Source: Desulfitibacter alkalitolerans DSM 16504 (GTDB taxonomy: Bacteria > Bacillota > DSM-16504 > Desulfitibacterales > Desulfitibacteraceae). Taken from it: a stretch of 64,000 bases of DNA. This document shows, one piece after another, positions 26,252-36,730 of this stretch. Each line of letters starts with the position of its first letter. The stretch's first letter is position 1. The stretch covers positions 1,180,627 through 1,244,626 of the forward strand of contig NZ_KK211100.1 of assembly GCF_000620305.1 (NCBI RefSeq). Reading direction: 5' to 3'. The notes beneath the pieces were generated by a model. That model saw nothing but the letters and a program-made list of their open reading frames with translations, was not told the DNA's origin and ran no database searches. The position numbers were made by a program, and so were the translations under genes.

Positions 26252-27148
26252 TTACCCTAGTTTCATTTTATTATATGTACTATCCTGTCTCATCAAGTTT
26301 AAAAGGTACTTTTTAAAGTCTTCCCTTAGATCTTCTCTTTGCAGTGCAAACTCCACTGTTGCCTGCAGATAACCCAGTTTATCCCCCACGTCATATCGCT
26401 TTCCTTTGAATATATAGCCATAAATCTGTTGACGTGTATTTAATACTTTTAGGGCATCTGTTAGCTGTATTTCTCCCCCTGCTCCCGGAGTAGTATGTTC
26501 TAATATATCAAATATTTCTGGATCAATTATGTACCTGCCCATAATTGCCAGGTTTGATGGTGCATTCTCTTTACTTGGTTTTTCTACAAGGTCTTCTACT
26601 AAATAAAGTCTGTCTTCTACTCCTTTACCCTTAATGACACCATACTTGTTTAAGTCTTCATCAGAAACGACCTGAATTCCTATAACACTAGTTCCCATTC
26701 TTTCATAGATTTCTATCATCTGCATTAAGCAGGGTTTGTCTGAACTAACAATATCATCCCCAAGCAGCACTGCAAAGGGCTCATTTCCTATAAACTTTCT
26801 TGCACAATGGATTGCATGCCCTAGACCTAAAGCTTCCTTTTGGCGAACATAATGAATATCAGCCAGGTTAGCTACTCCTTGAACTATTTCCAATAGATCA
26901 TGTTTTTCTTTTTTTAATAGCTCCTCTTCCAGTTCATAGGATTTGTCAAAATGGTCCTCTATGGCCCTTTTCCCCCTGCCAGTAATGATTAGGATATCTT
27001 CTATCCCTGAAGATACGGCCTCTTCTATTATATATTGGATAGTAGGCTTGTCTACAATAGGCAGCATTTCCTTGGGCTGTGCTTTAGTAGCCGGTAAAAA
27101 ACGCGTACCTAAACCAGCTGCTGGAATAATTGCTTTTCTTACTTGCAT
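26252..27148 (-). CDS. galU: UTP--glucose-1-phosphate uridylyltransferase
   Basis: A 298-residue nucleotidyltransferase making UDP-glucose from UTP and glucose-1-phosphate. The N-terminus [19 protein letters not shown] is diagnostic, followed by [19 protein letters not shown] and later [20 protein letters not shown]. It lies 16 nt upstream of ugd, so UDP-glucose supply and oxidation are coupled. Confidence 0.96.
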   Translation of the reverse strand: MQVRKAIIPAAGLGTRFLPATKAQPKEMLPIVDKPTIQYIIEEAVSSGIEDILIITGRGKRAIEDHFDKSYELEEELLKKEKHDLLEIVQGVANLADIHYVRQKEALGLGHAIHCARKFIGNEPFAVLLGDDIVSSDKPCLMQMIEIYERMGTSVIGIQVVSDEDLNKYGVIKGKGVEDRLYLVEDLVEKPSKENAPSNLAIMGRYIIDPEIFDILEHTTPGAGGEIQLTDALKVLNTRQQIYGYIFKGKRYDVGDKLGYLQATVEFALQREDLREDFKKYLLNLMRQDSTYNKMKLG

Positions 27149-27193
27149 CTTGCATCCCCTTCCATTGCCGTAGGCATGATCCCTTTTTATTTT

Positions 27194-29524
27194 CTAACGG
27201 TTCCACCAATCTTCCTGTAGATTTCTTATGGCCCAGAAATTGTTCTCAAATTCTGGATGCTCTGCCTGTGCCCTTTCGTAATATGCGGCTGCTTCTTCTT
27301 CAAAACCCTGCTTTAGCTTAACAAGTGCCATCCACCAAAGGACTTCTAGATTTTCCCCTTCAAGGGCTTTAGCAAAATATTCTTCTGCAATATGAATGTT
27401 ATCTAAAAAATAATGTCCCACCCCGGAATATAAATATATATCTGCAGAAACTGTTAGCCAATGGCCTCCCCAGTTTGTCCTCCATAGTCTTTCTTCTGTC
27501 TCACTTAAGGTTGCCAGCCTGGCTTCAATGTCATCAGGCATATGACTAACTCTTCTAAAATATTCAGCAGCTAATTCATAATCGTTATCCTGCAGCAATG
27601 AAACCCCTGCAGCAAAGTAAGTTTGAGATAATTTCTCCCATGTCTCTTGATGCCATCTATTATAATCCCTTGCCAATTCCATGTTTTCAACAGCTTTTTC
27701 ATATTGGCCCATATTCCAGTATAACTGTGCTGCACTTTGGTATATTCTCCAATTATACCTGTCAAGCTTAACAGCCCTTTCAATATACTCCACAGCAAGC
27801 TCTGGGTTGCCATCCCTTTCGTAAAACCTGGCCAGGTCTGCCCAGTAAGAGGATGTAAAGGGATCATAGGTTTTGGCTTTATTAAAGTAGCCAATGGCAT
27901 CTTGCATATTATTACTGTTAGCAGCTTGAATAGCATTGCTTGCATATTTGCTGCCAACTAGCAGACTTCCAGTTAGGCCAATTTGAGTTAATACAATTAA
28001 TGTTGTCAGTACCAATACTGGTACCCCTTTACCCTCTAGCCAGACTTTTATAGGGTAATTCATCCTATATATACCGACTGTTATACCAAACAGTACAAAA
28101 AGCACTATGGTAATGGCACTTAGCGCCAGGTCAAAGTCTATAAAGGCATGGCCCCCAAGTGACAATACAGCCACAAGAACAAACCACTGCAGATCTCTCA
28201 GTTTGCCATCTGCCACCCTAAAGTTTTTATATGCCAGATAAATGGTAACGAGCCACAAGCTTATAAAGAAGGCCAGTCCTACATAGCCCACCTCCATAAG
28301 AGTCTGGGCAAAATGATTGTGCACCTGGGTGCTTTGATAATAATACCCCTGGAAATACCTGTATGAAGCCTCCCAGGCACCTCCGCCCAGGCCAAACAAG
28401 GGACTTTCTTTAGCCATCTTAAAGGCTTCCAAAGCCCAGTAAAATCTCTCACCAACGTTTGCTTCAGCAAGACTGATTGATTTAATCCTGTCAACTAAAT
28501 GATCAGGTAAAATATACTGCCAGGAAACTCCTACTAATGCTAATAGAACTATTAGTACAACCAGCAGTATTTTAGTTTGTGGCAGACTCTCCCTTAAAAT
28601 ATCTCTTTCCTTAAGCTGTTCTACTACAAATTGACCTCCAGTTACAACTGCAATACCAATGAAAAACCACATCCAGGCCATGCCAATTTTGTCATTTACT
28701 ATGTTTGGTATTAGTCCATTATTGGCTAAAACTGTTCCCATTAAAACTAATATCCAGAAGATAAATACCTCAAGCCTATTTTTAAGCCATGGATTAGCTA
28801 AAGTAAGGATAAATACTACAGGTAGAAACAAGAAGGCTCCCCTAGAGTTTGTACCTAAAAAGACCACCAGCATGATATAGGCAAAAATAATATAAATATA
28901 TTTGTAATGCTTTTTTGCACTTAACCACATTGCCAGGGCCAAAGTAAATGTAGCAAGCAAATAACTTGCTAATGCATTATGATATTGAAAGGTAGATGCA
29001 ATACGATTTTCTATAAAACCGTCAAGTATGTGGATCCAACCCATGGCAGTAAAGATACCGGCCATTGCAACTCCAATAGCACTTAAAATAATAACATTAA
29101 GTATAGATTGTATACTTTTATCATCAACAACCAGTCTGCTTGCGAGCCAGAAAACGTTAAAATATAATATGTTCTTAATTATTTCTACGATAGCTAGCTT
29201 CTGATTGACTGCACCAAAAAAAGCAATTATGTAGCTAAATAACAAGCCTAGCACTACCCAGTCCATGGGATTATTTAAAATATCCACACCCTTTGTTTTA
29301 AATACAAAAACCCACCATAAAGAAAATATAAGTGTGGAAAAAATTAATGCTGCATATTGTTCTGAACTAAAAAATAATCCTCTAAAAAAGGGAGGTAAAA
29401 ATATCAGACCCCATAAACCAACAAAGGCTAGCCAGTATATAAAATTGTCCTTTGTTTCTCCTCCACCTTGCCTAGTTATTAAGTTTTGCTGCATGGTATC
29501 TTTAGACTTTTTTTTCTTCTTCAT
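27194..29524 (-). CDS. O-antigen ligase/polymerase-like membrane protein with TPR tail
   Basis: A 776-residue protein. The first 500 residues contain about twelve membrane segments, with the Wzy/WaaL-type signature TNSRGAFLFLP and the large extracellular loop containing GLGGGAWEASYRYFQ and QVHNHFAQTLMEVGYVGL. The last 240 residues are TPR repeats (DGNPELAVEYIERAVKLDRY, GQYEKAVENMELARDYNRW), probably outside the membrane. Such proteins polymerise or attach lipid-linked glycans. In a Gram-positive cell it may transfer the glycan to S-layer protein or wall. Confidence 0.85.
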   Translation of the reverse strand: MKKKKKSKDTMQQNLITRQGGGETKDNFIYWLAFVGLWGLIFLPPFFRGLFFSSEQYAALIFSTLIFSLWWVFVFKTKGVDILNNPMDWVVLGLLFSYIIAFFGAVNQKLAIVEIIKNILYFNVFWLASRLVVDDKSIQSILNVIILSAIGVAMAGIFTAMGWIHILDGFIENRIASTFQYHNALASYLLATFTLALAMWLSAKKHYKYIYIIFAYIMLVVFLGTNSRGAFLFLPVVFILTLANPWLKNRLEVFIFWILVLMGTVLANNGLIPNIVNDKIGMAWMWFFIGIAVVTGGQFVVEQLKERDILRESLPQTKILLVVLIVLLALVGVSWQYILPDHLVDRIKSISLAEANVGERFYWALEAFKMAKESPLFGLGGGAWEASYRYFQGYYYQSTQVHNHFAQTLMEVGYVGLAFFISLWLVTIYLAYKNFRVADGKLRDLQWFVLVAVLSLGGHAFIDFDLALSAITIVLFVLFGITVGIYRMNYPIKVWLEGKGVPVLVLTTLIVLTQIGLTGSLLVGSKYASNAIQAANSNNMQDAIGYFNKAKTYDPFTSSYWADLARFYERDGNPELAVEYIERAVKLDRYNWRIYQSAAQLYWNMGQYEKAVENMELARDYNRWHQETWEKLSQTYFAAGVSLLQDNDYELAAEYFRRVSHMPDDIEARLATLSETEERLWRTNWGGHWLTVSADIYLYSGVGHYFLDNIHIAEEYFAKALEGENLEVLWWMALVKLKQGFEEEAAAYYERAQAEHPEFENNFWAIRNLQEDWWNR

Positions 29525-29556
29525 AGATATCCCCCATATCTAAACCAACTAATTAT

Positions 29557-30543
29557 TTACTTTCTAAATCCCTTTGGGTTATTACTGTGCCATTTCCAGG
29601 CTGTTTTAATAATCGTATCCAAGTCGCTATATTTAAGGTTAAAGCCAAGTTCTTTATTAATCTTGTTTGAGTCTGCAACTAGAATAGCTGGGTCTCCTTT
29701 TCTTCTTTCAGAGAACTCCACCAAAAAACTCACACCTGAAGCTTTCATTGTTTTGTCAATTACTTCCAGAACACTATATCCCCTACCTGTACCAAGATTA
29801 TAAATATTGCTATCAGCACCACTTACTAATGCCTGCAAAGCTAAAACATGGGCATCAGCCAGGTCATTAACGTGGATATAGTCCCTGATGCATGTTCCAT
29901 CAGGAGTATCATAATCAGTTCCAAAAACCTTAATGCTGTTTTTCTGGCCAAGGGCAGCTTGTATTGCAAGGGGTATAAGATGTGTCTCTGGAGTATGATC
30001 CTCCCCTATATGTCCAGAAAAATCGGCTCCAGCTGCATTAAAATATCTAAGGGACATAAATTTTAATCCATATGCCCTATCATAATCCTTCAGTATTGCT
30101 TCAATTATGAGCTTGGTTTTGCCGTAAACATTTGCAGGTACGGCAGGAAAGTCTTCTATTATGGGTGATTCAGCAGTTTCACCATATACAGCCGCAGTAG
30201 ATGAGAATACAAGCTTTTTCACATTGTGTTGGAGCATTGCTTCTAATAAATTTAATGTGCCAGCAACATTGTTGTGATAGTATTTTTCAGGGAAAAGCAT
30301 AGATTCCCCTACCTGACTATAGGCTGCAAAATGCATTACAGCATCAAATCTTCCATCGACAAATAATGAAGACAACAAATTTTTATCAGCCAGGTTACCA
30401 ACTACCAAGTTAGATCCCTGGACTGCAGCTTTATGCCCCAGTTCTAAACTGTCTAATACAACCACTTCCATATTCAGCCTTTGGAGAGCTCTCACAACAT
30501 GGCTGCCAATATACCCTGCCCCCCCGGTAACTAATACCTTCAC
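29557..30543 (-). CDS. galE: UDP-glucose 4-epimerase
   Basis: A 328-residue short-chain dehydrogenase. It starts [20 protein letters not shown], the catalytic Tyr-Lys lies in NVYGKTKLIIE, and SSTAAVYGE supplies the Ser. ATPETHLIPLAIQAALG-like sequence and NLGTGRGYSVLEVI fit GalE. It interconverts UDP-glucose and UDP-galactose for the glycan. Confidence 0.94.
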   Translation of the reverse strand: MKVLVTGGAGYIGSHVVRALQRLNMEVVVLDSLELGHKAAVQGSNLVVGNLADKNLLSSLFVDGRFDAVMHFAAYSQVGESMLFPEKYYHNNVAGTLNLLEAMLQHNVKKLVFSSTAAVYGETAESPIIEDFPAVPANVYGKTKLIIEAILKDYDRAYGLKFMSLRYFNAAGADFSGHIGEDHTPETHLIPLAIQAALGQKNSIKVFGTDYDTPDGTCIRDYIHVNDLADAHVLALQALVSGADSNIYNLGTGRGYSVLEVIDKTMKASGVSFLVEFSERRKGDPAILVADSNKINKELGFNLKYSDLDTIIKTAWKWHSNNPKGFRK

Positions 30544-30572
30544 TTGAGTTATCCTCCACTCATATAGCCTTG

Positions 30573-31967
30573 TTAATATGCATTCTTGTTTATCAGGCCT
30601 TTAAAAACAGTCATTATAATAATCTTGATATCTAATGCCAAGGACCAATTCTCTATATAATATATATCACATTTGATTCTTTCCTCTATAGAGGTATCTC
30701 CCCTCCAACCATTAACCTGTGCCCAGCCTGTTATACCAGGCCTAACCTGATGCTTAATCATGTATTTTGGTATTTTCTCTTTGAACTGTTCTACAAAGTA
30801 AGGCCTTTCAGGTCTGGGGCCAATCATGCTCATGGTACCAAATAAAACATTAAAAAACTGGGGCAATTCATCAAGGCTTGTCTTTCTAATAAAATCACCA
30901 ATTCTTGTCTTTCTTGGGTCATCCTTGGTAGTCCATACAGTATCAGATTCCTCATCAGTTTGAACCTTCATGGAACGAAACTTGTACATAACAAAGTTTT
31001 TATTGTTTACTCCTACCCTTTCCTGTCTAAAGATAACTGGCCCTGGGGAAGAAAGCTTTATTAATATTGCTACAGTTATCATTACAGGTGAGGTTACTAT
31101 AATAAAAAAAGTAGCAAGAACAATATCAGTTAGTCTTTTAACAAACCTATTGGCAATGTTATCGAGAGGTATGTATCTTGTATGAATTAAAGGCATTCCG
31201 TCAATCTCATCAGCATGAGGTCTTGCTGGAATATATTTTAAATAATCAGGAACAATTTTAACCTTAACTCCGATTTTTTCACCTATTTGAATAATTTCCT
31301 TGAGGCTGTCATATTCTTTTAAAGGCAATGTTACAACAATTTCATCAGCCTTATACTTATCCAAAATCTCCTCTAATTCATGCAGCCTGCCTAGCACAGG
31401 TACTCCCTTGACATTTCTCCCAATAGACTTTTTATCGTCTATAAATCCTATGACATTATAGCCAAGCTCTTTATTATTTTTGACCTTTTTAACAAACTCC
31501 TGCCCTAGATCACCAGCGCCAATGACAAGTATGTGTTTAAGATTAAAGCCCTTTTTACGATAGTACCTAAGGGTCATCCTAACTAGGAGTCTTTCACCAA
31601 TGGTAAAAGCAATGGAAAAACACACAAACAATACCAGCACAATCCTTGAATAGTCAATTTCTTTAATGACAAACATACCGCTTATAAGCAGAATTATGCC
31701 AATGATATTCACTTTAATAATATTAAGAGCCTCTTCCGTTCTGCTCTTGGTTCTATGAGGTAAATATAGACCAAATAAACTGTATAAAAAAAGATATAAG
31801 GGTATAATAACAAATAATGCTCTAATATAATAGTCTAAGGTAAGATAAACCCCTTCCTGGTAATCTGCAAATCTTATATAATATGCAGCCACCATGGCCA
31901 ATATTATTGCTAATATATCTATCAAAATTTGTATCCTATTGAGGATAGCTTGATTTTCTTTGATCAT
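30573..31967 (-). CDS. Undecaprenyl-phosphate sugar phosphotransferase (WbaP/WcaJ-like)
   Basis: About 464 residues. The first 130 contain four to five membrane segments. Residues about 135-260 hold a CoA-binding-like domain (ILVIGAGDLGQEFVKKV). The C-terminal sugar-transferase domain shows KRLTDIVLATFFIIVTSPVM, FRQERVGVNNKNFVMYKFRSM, and KTSLDELPQFFNVLFG. It starts glycan assembly by placing a sugar-1-phosphate on undecaprenyl phosphate. ATG 31967 has AAAGGAGAGG upstream. It overlaps the upstream glycosyltransferase gene by 32 nt. Confidence 0.93.
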   Translation of the reverse strand: MIKENQAILNRIQILIDILAIILAMVAAYYIRFADYQEGVYLTLDYYIRALFVIIPLYLFLYSLFGLYLPHRTKSRTEEALNIIKVNIIGIILLISGMFVIKEIDYSRIVLVLFVCFSIAFTIGERLLVRMTLRYYRKKGFNLKHILVIGAGDLGQEFVKKVKNNKELGYNVIGFIDDKKSIGRNVKGVPVLGRLHELEEILDKYKADEIVVTLPLKEYDSLKEIIQIGEKIGVKVKIVPDYLKYIPARPHADEIDGMPLIHTRYIPLDNIANRFVKRLTDIVLATFFIIVTSPVMITVAILIKLSSPGPVIFRQERVGVNNKNFVMYKFRSMKVQTDEESDTVWTTKDDPRKTRIGDFIRKTSLDELPQFFNVLFGTMSMIGPRPERPYFVEQFKEKIPKYMIKHQVRPGITGWAQVNGWRGDTSIEERIKCDIYYIENWSLALDIKIIIMTVFKGLINKNAY

Positions 31968-32856
31968 TGTCTGCCTCTCCTTTAGCACCAAAAAAACCAG
32001 CTGTAATATTTTTCACTACAGCAAGTAAGAATTTAAAACTTATTCCCCCATAAACTAAAGCCCTTACAATAAAGTTATATTTCTCCTTGTAATGGTCATT
32101 AAAAAAAAGAAACATGGCTCGATGAAACTCATAGACTGTCTTCCATTTTTTCTTTTTGCTGCTGGCACCTTTATAGTGTATTATCTTAGCTTTAGGATAA
32201 TAGACTATTTTCCAGCCAGCCTTTTTAATCCTATAGCACCAATCTATATCTTCACCGTACATGAAGTATTTCTCATCAAGCATGCCTACCTGCCCAATTA
32301 CTTCCCTGCGGACCATCATGAAAGCACCAACCAGACAGTCCACCTCATTAACCTTGTCCTCGTCTAGGTAAGTACAGTTATATGCTCCAAATTTTTTACT
32401 GCTTGGAAAGAGCTTTGCTAATCCAACCGCATGGTAAAATGAATTCTCTGGTGTGGGAAAGCTCCTCTTGCAGGCCTTGTCCAGGTTTCCATCAGGCAAT
32501 ACTACCTTGCACCCTGCAGCCCCTACCTCAGGATGACCTTCCATGAAATCAAGCATTACCTGTAAGCAGCTATTAACAACAATTGTGTCAGAGTTCAGCA
32601 ACAGAATATATGTACCCCTAGCTACTTTTATTGCCTGGTTGTTGGCAGCAGCAAAACCTAGATTTTCCTTGTTAGTTATAAGTTGAGCCTGGGGAAACTC
32701 CCTGGCAATAGCTTCAGGAGAACCATCTGTAGAGGCATTGTCTACAACAAAGACTTCAAAATTATACCCTATTGGTGGGTTCCTGTAGATGGAATGTAAG
32801 CAGTCTATAGTTAAGTTTTTTGTGTTGTAGTTGACGATTATTATTGAAAGATTCAT
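31936..32856 (-). CDS. Family 2 glycosyltransferase
   Basis: A 306-residue GT-A enzyme with LSIIIVNYNTKNLTIDCLHS at the N-terminus, the acidic metal-binding region LLLNSDTIV and the acceptor-side motif FMYGEDIDWCYRIKKAGW. It is similar to rhamnosyltransferases (RfbF/WbbL type), which would suit the dTDP-rhamnose genes in the cluster. A short hydrophobic segment near the C-terminus may hold it at the membrane. Confidence 0.88.
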   Translation of the reverse strand: MNLSIIIVNYNTKNLTIDCLHSIYRNPPIGYNFEVFVVDNASTDGSPEAIAREFPQAQLITNKENLGFAAANNQAIKVARGTYILLLNSDTIVVNSCLQVMLDFMEGHPEVGAAGCKVVLPDGNLDKACKRSFPTPENSFYHAVGLAKLFPSSKKFGAYNCTYLDEDKVNEVDCLVGAFMMVRREVIGQVGMLDEKYFMYGEDIDWCYRIKKAGWKIVYYPKAKIIHYKGASSKKKKWKTVYEFHRAMFLFFNDHYKEKYNFIVRALVYGGISFKFLLAVVKNITAGFFGAKGEADNDQRKSSYPQ

Positions 32857-32892
32857 CAGAATACTCCTCTATGGCAATACACCTTCGATATG

Positions 32893-33701
32893 TTAAGCTT
32901 GTTTTTCTAAATACCAATTAACGAATTTTTTTATACCTAAATATATATCTATGCTTGGATTATAATTTAGTCTTTTTTTAGAATGGGAAATGTCTGCAAA
33001 TGTTACAGGAACATCTCCTTTTTGATTCGCCAACCTTTTTATCTTTGCCCTTTTCCCTAAAGCATTTTCGATATTAACAATTATTTCTTGCAGCGATATC
33101 GTATATGAATTGCCAAGATTAAATATTTCAAAATCATATTCTAAAACTAATGCTTGCAATACTCCATTAACAATGTCATCTATATAAGTATAATCCCTTC
33201 TACTTGTACCATCTCCAAAAACAGGTATTTCTTCACCTTTGTATATCTTATCTGTGAACAGATGAATAGCCATCTCAGGCCTTTGACGAGGACCGTATAC
33301 AGTAAAAAATCTTAAACAACTAATGGACATTCCATATAAATGATTGTATGTACCACAGTACAATTCTCCGGCTCTTTTGGCAGCCGCATAAGGTGATATT
33401 TGCAAATCAACCCTATCCTGTTCAGTAAATGGGACTTCTTGGTTTATACCATAAACTGAAGAAGAGGAGGCAAATATAAACCTTTTTATTTTATTTTTTC
33501 TTGATGCTTCTAGAAGATTGACAGTTCCTTTTATATCAACATCTATATATTCAAGCGGGTCTTCTAATGAGTTGCGTACTCCTGCCATTGCCGCTAGGTG
33601 GATAACACTTGTGATATTATGGTCATTAAAAATATGCTTTAGGAGATTACCATCACGGATATCTCCCCTATATAAGGTATATTGTGGTAAATTTATAACA
33701 T
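32893..33701 (-). pseudogene. UDP-sugar epimerase, C-terminal part (split by IS1182-type element)
   Basis: This part encodes residues 50-317 of an NAD-dependent epimerase: VIHLAAMAGVRNSLEDP, SSSSVYG, the catalytic SPYAAAKRAGE and CLRFFTVYGPRQRPEMAIH. These fit UDP-glucuronate 4-epimerase, which suits the nearby ugd. The Rossmann glycine motif is missing here and lies at 35510-35661. The apparent start MWDNHV comes from IS sequence. Joining the two parts with one ATAACAT copy gives 954 nt, an uninterrupted 317-residue enzyme. Confidence 0.92.
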
Positions 33702-35509
33702 GATTGTCCCACAAAAAGCATGAAATCCCTTACAGAAAAGGGTAAATCTGATATAATATAAATATCAGAACCCTTGGAGGAGTGAGGAATACATGTTTTG
33801 CAGGAATAATTCACAACAGATTACAATGATGGACCCAATAAATACAATGCCCCAATACCTTAAGAAAATATTACTAAAAAGCTGGGCCCATACATTCCAA
33901 GAATATATATTTCCTAACATAAAAGAAGAACGGTTTGCTGTATTATACAGCGATAACCATGCTACCAGACCAAACACACCAGTAAATATCATTATAGGAT
34001 TATTGATCCTAAAAGAGATATTTGGACTAACCGATGAGGACCTAATAGGCTCACTACATTTTGACACCAGATTTCAATATGCATTAAGAACCACTAGCTT
34101 TGAACAACAGCCTGTTTCAATTAACACCTTAACTAACTTTAGGACTAGATTATATAACTACGAAAAGGAAACCGGCATTGACTTAATAAAGCAGGAAGTA
34201 GAAGAACAGGCTGAAATTATAGCTAAATATCTTGAAATAGATAACAAAAAAGTACGAATGGACTCATTTATGGTTAGCTCATCCTGTAAAAAGCTAAGCC
34301 GCATAGAACTAGTTTATTCAGTAAATGCCAGATTTGTAAAGCTCTTAAACAAAGTAGCTGGTGATGCTATTGCAGAAGAATATAAAGCTTACCTAGAAAG
34401 CGGTCATAAGAACGAAACAATTTATCGAACAAGAGATATTGAGTCAGAAAGCAAGCTAGAATTTCTTTTAAAACAAGCCCAAGGATTACATCAAGCTGGC
34501 TCACACATTGGTGAAACTGTTACACAAACAGAAGAATATCAATTACTCACCAGGATGCTTAAAGAACAATTAACCCAAGATGAAACAGGAAAATCTATTC
34601 CCAAAGCAGGAAAAGAAATAGCACCAGACAGCCTACAAAATCCAACAGACCCAGACGCCACATACCGCAAAAAATATGGGAAAAACACAGGATATGTGGC
34701 AAATGTAGCAGAGAGCTTTAACGAAAAAAACAGTATAATAACCTCATACGACCTAAAACCAAATACCTATAGTGACTCTAAGTTTGCAGATGATACCATT
34801 TCTAAGCTAGAAGAAACAAGTTCAGAAAAAATACAATTGATAGTAGATGGCGCCTATTATAAACAAGAAAAAGCAGAAAACGCAGCATCTAAAGGCATTG
34901 AGCTAATCCCAGGCGAGCTAGTTGGTAGAAAACCAGCAACAGACAAACTAAGTTACAGCAGCTTTAGCATTGATGAAGATAAAAATGTAGTAAATAGATG
35001 CCCTAACAATCAGGAACCAATTGAAGCTTATTATGATGAAAAAGGCAAATCATATACAGCAAAATTTAGTAAAGAGCAATGTCAAGACTGTCCACATAAG
35101 GACAAGTGTCCTATGAAAGAGCAGAAAAAAGATAATGTAGTTAGATTTAGTGCTAAGAGATACAATACTGATTTACAACGTGCAAAAATGGATGACGCTG
35201 AATACAATAAGCTTGTAAGCCAAAGAGCAGGAGTCGAGGGTATCCCTTCTGTATTTAGAAGAAAATACCAGGTAGATTATATGCCTGTTAGGGGATTAGT
35301 GCGCTCAAAATTCTGGTTTGGCTTTAAAGTTGCAGCCTACAATATCAAAAAGCTGATAAATAGAGTTTCAGGCTTAGGCTTAACTTCTTTATCTAATCTT
35401 TGCTCAGTTCATTTTAAGGTGTTTTTGCCAAAAGGCAAATGGAATTTTTGTTCAATAAGAATTGCTTAACAGTTTTAGCGTGTAAAAGCTTACTTAATGT
35501 GGTTTAACC
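33702..35509 (+). mobile_element. IS1182-family insertion sequence, 1808 bp
   Basis: The element is flanked by the 7-bp direct repeat ATAACAT (33695-33701 and 35510-35516). Its ends are related inverted repeats: GATTGTCCCACAAAAAGCA at the left, and GGTTAAACCACATTAAGTA when the right end is reversed. It contains one transposase gene. A hairpin-prone TATAAT region precedes the gene. The element lies opposite to the polysaccharide operon. Confidence 0.88.
33793..35469 (+). CDS. IS1182-family transposase
   Basis: A 558-residue transposase. The N-terminal domain has IIGLLILKEIFGLTDEDL and RFQYALRTTSFEQQPVS, typical of IS1182/IS5-like elements. Residues about 190-350 are the DDE core, with IQLIVDGAYYKQEKAENAAS holding an acidic catalytic residue. 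A zinc-type cluster CQDCPHKDKCPMKEQ lies near residue 435, followed by RAGVEGIPSVFRRKY, which carries the last Glu. GGAGGAG lies upstream of the ATG. The frame is intact, so the element may still move. Confidence 0.92.
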   Translation: MFCRNNSQQITMMDPINTMPQYLKKILLKSWAHTFQEYIFPNIKEERFAVLYSDNHATRPNTPVNIIIGLLILKEIFGLTDEDLIGSLHFDTRFQYALRTTSFEQQPVSINTLTNFRTRLYNYEKETGIDLIKQEVEEQAEIIAKYLEIDNKKVRMDSFMVSSSCKKLSRIELVYSVNARFVKLLNKVAGDAIAEEYKAYLESGHKNETIYRTRDIESESKLEFLLKQAQGLHQAGSHIGETVTQTEEYQLLTRMLKEQLTQDETGKSIPKAGKEIAPDSLQNPTDPDATYRKKYGKNTGYVANVAESFNEKNSIITSYDLKPNTYSDSKFADDTISKLEETSSEKIQLIVDGAYYKQEKAENAASKGIELIPGELVGRKPATDKLSYSSFSIDEDKNVVNRCPNNQEPIEAYYDEKGKSYTAKFSKEQCQDCPHKDKCPMKEQKKDNVVRFSAKRYNTDLQRAKMDDAEYNKLVSQRAGVEGIPSVFRRKYQVDYMPVRGLVRSKFWFGFKVAAYNIKKLINRVSGLGLTSLSNLCSVHFKVFLPKGKWNFCSIRIA

Positions 35510-35661
35510 ATAACATTTTTTATATTGTCTTCTTTTATCTGTGGATCATAGTAATTATTAAAATTGTCAAGGTTTATTACATAATATCCTTTAGTAATAA
35601 GTCGTTCACATACATGAGAACCAATAAAACCTGCCCCTCCAGTAACTAAAACCTCTCTCAT
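35510..35661 (-). pseudogene. UDP-sugar epimerase, N-terminal part
   Basis: ATG 35661 with AAGGAG 8 nt upstream opens [20 protein letters not shown], the NAD-binding start of an extended short-chain epimerase, and continues to DNIKNV. Into the IS the frame runs only to TAA 35494. It is the missing 5' part of the gene at 32893-33701. Confidence 0.92.
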
Positions 35662-35694
35662 AAATTCTGCTCCTTTTTTAAAATGACTAAAATT

Positions 35695-36443
35695 TTAGCT
35701 TATTAGATCACGGAATTGTTTTGCGGTAAGCTTTTTGTTATTTTGAATGATTTTTCTTTTCTTAAGCATACTAGGCAATAGTTTCTTTATCTGTATCCAT
35801 CCTTTTATTAAATATGGGCTTTTAAAGCTCAAATAAAAAATGGCACAAAGCTCATATAGCAATATATATGGAAGATGAATTAAAAAATTAATCAGTATTT
35901 CATTTTTTATTAGCATTAAATACCTGTTCTTATAAGAATGAATTTGAACTGACCTGGAAATTATATTTCTTTGTCCCTTTTTCCAACCCCTAGCATGGTA
36001 ACCTATCGCTCTATAATTATAGAAAGCCTTCCATCCATTTAATTGTGCACGCCATGATAAGTCAACATCCTCTTTATAAGCAAAAAAATCGTTATCAAAA
36101 AACTCATCATAAACCTTAATATCTTCTAGCATTGTTTTACGATAAAGTACCGCTGCCCCACAACATCCAAAAACATATTCACATTTGTCAAACTGCCCAA
36201 TATCAACTTTTCCCTGACCACGGTCAAAAGCTCTTCGGTTTTTTGTTAATACAAGCCCAGTTGAATCTATAATGTTGGTAGGTTTGCCACCCTCAGTACA
36301 TCTTAGTAATTTACCACAAACCATCCCGATTGAAGAATCTTTCTCAATTGAAATTAAAAGTTCTTTTATAAACATAGGGGTAACCAATACATCAGGATTC
36401 AATACTAAAAAGTAGTCCGTTTTATGCAAATCAAATCCCTGAT
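35695..36443 (-). pseudogene. Family 2 glycosyltransferase, C-terminal part (split by IS21-type element)
   Basis: The product region begins NNQGFDLHKTDYFLVLNPDV, the metal-binding region of a GT2 enzyme, and continues with FAYKEDVDLSWRAQLNGW. The final 60 residues are basic and hydrophobic, probably membrane-associated. The N-terminal sugar-nucleotide-binding part lies at 39336-39555. Joined with one CCTGAT copy, the gene is 963 nt (320 residues) with GFAYANNQGF running across the junction. Confidence 0.9.
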
Positions 36444-36629
36444 TGTTTTTTGCAAGTGAAAATTCCTCAGTTTTGCAAAAGTTTTTCCCCAGGCACCGGT
36501 GGGGAATTTTTTTACAATAAATGCCTATCCTCCTTCCTTAGTTAAGTGGAAACTGGTTAATTCTGTTCCCAATAATGTAAATTTATGACACACTTAATAC
36601 TTCTGTTATTAAACGAAGTAGACTAGTTT

Positions 36630-36677
36630 GGCAAGGAATCAAGAGCCATTAGCTTGACGCTCCTGACTCCTTATGCC
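36630..36677. repeat. Long imperfect hairpin inside the IS21-family element
   Basis: GGCAAGGAATCAAGAGC is largely complementary to GCTCCTGACTCCTTATGCC around a short loop. It lies 50 nt beyond the stop of the third gene and may end its transcript or fold in the RNA. Confidence 0.55.
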
Positions 36678-36730
36678 TCCTATGCCTTCATAAAACCAAC
36701 GAGTGAAGACATATATCTGGTTAAAGAGAA

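Noticed and set aside
27571..27957. Second-frame open frame inside the O-antigen-ligase/TPR gene
   Set aside because: It is a same-strand shadow of the TPR-coding part without its own ribosome site.
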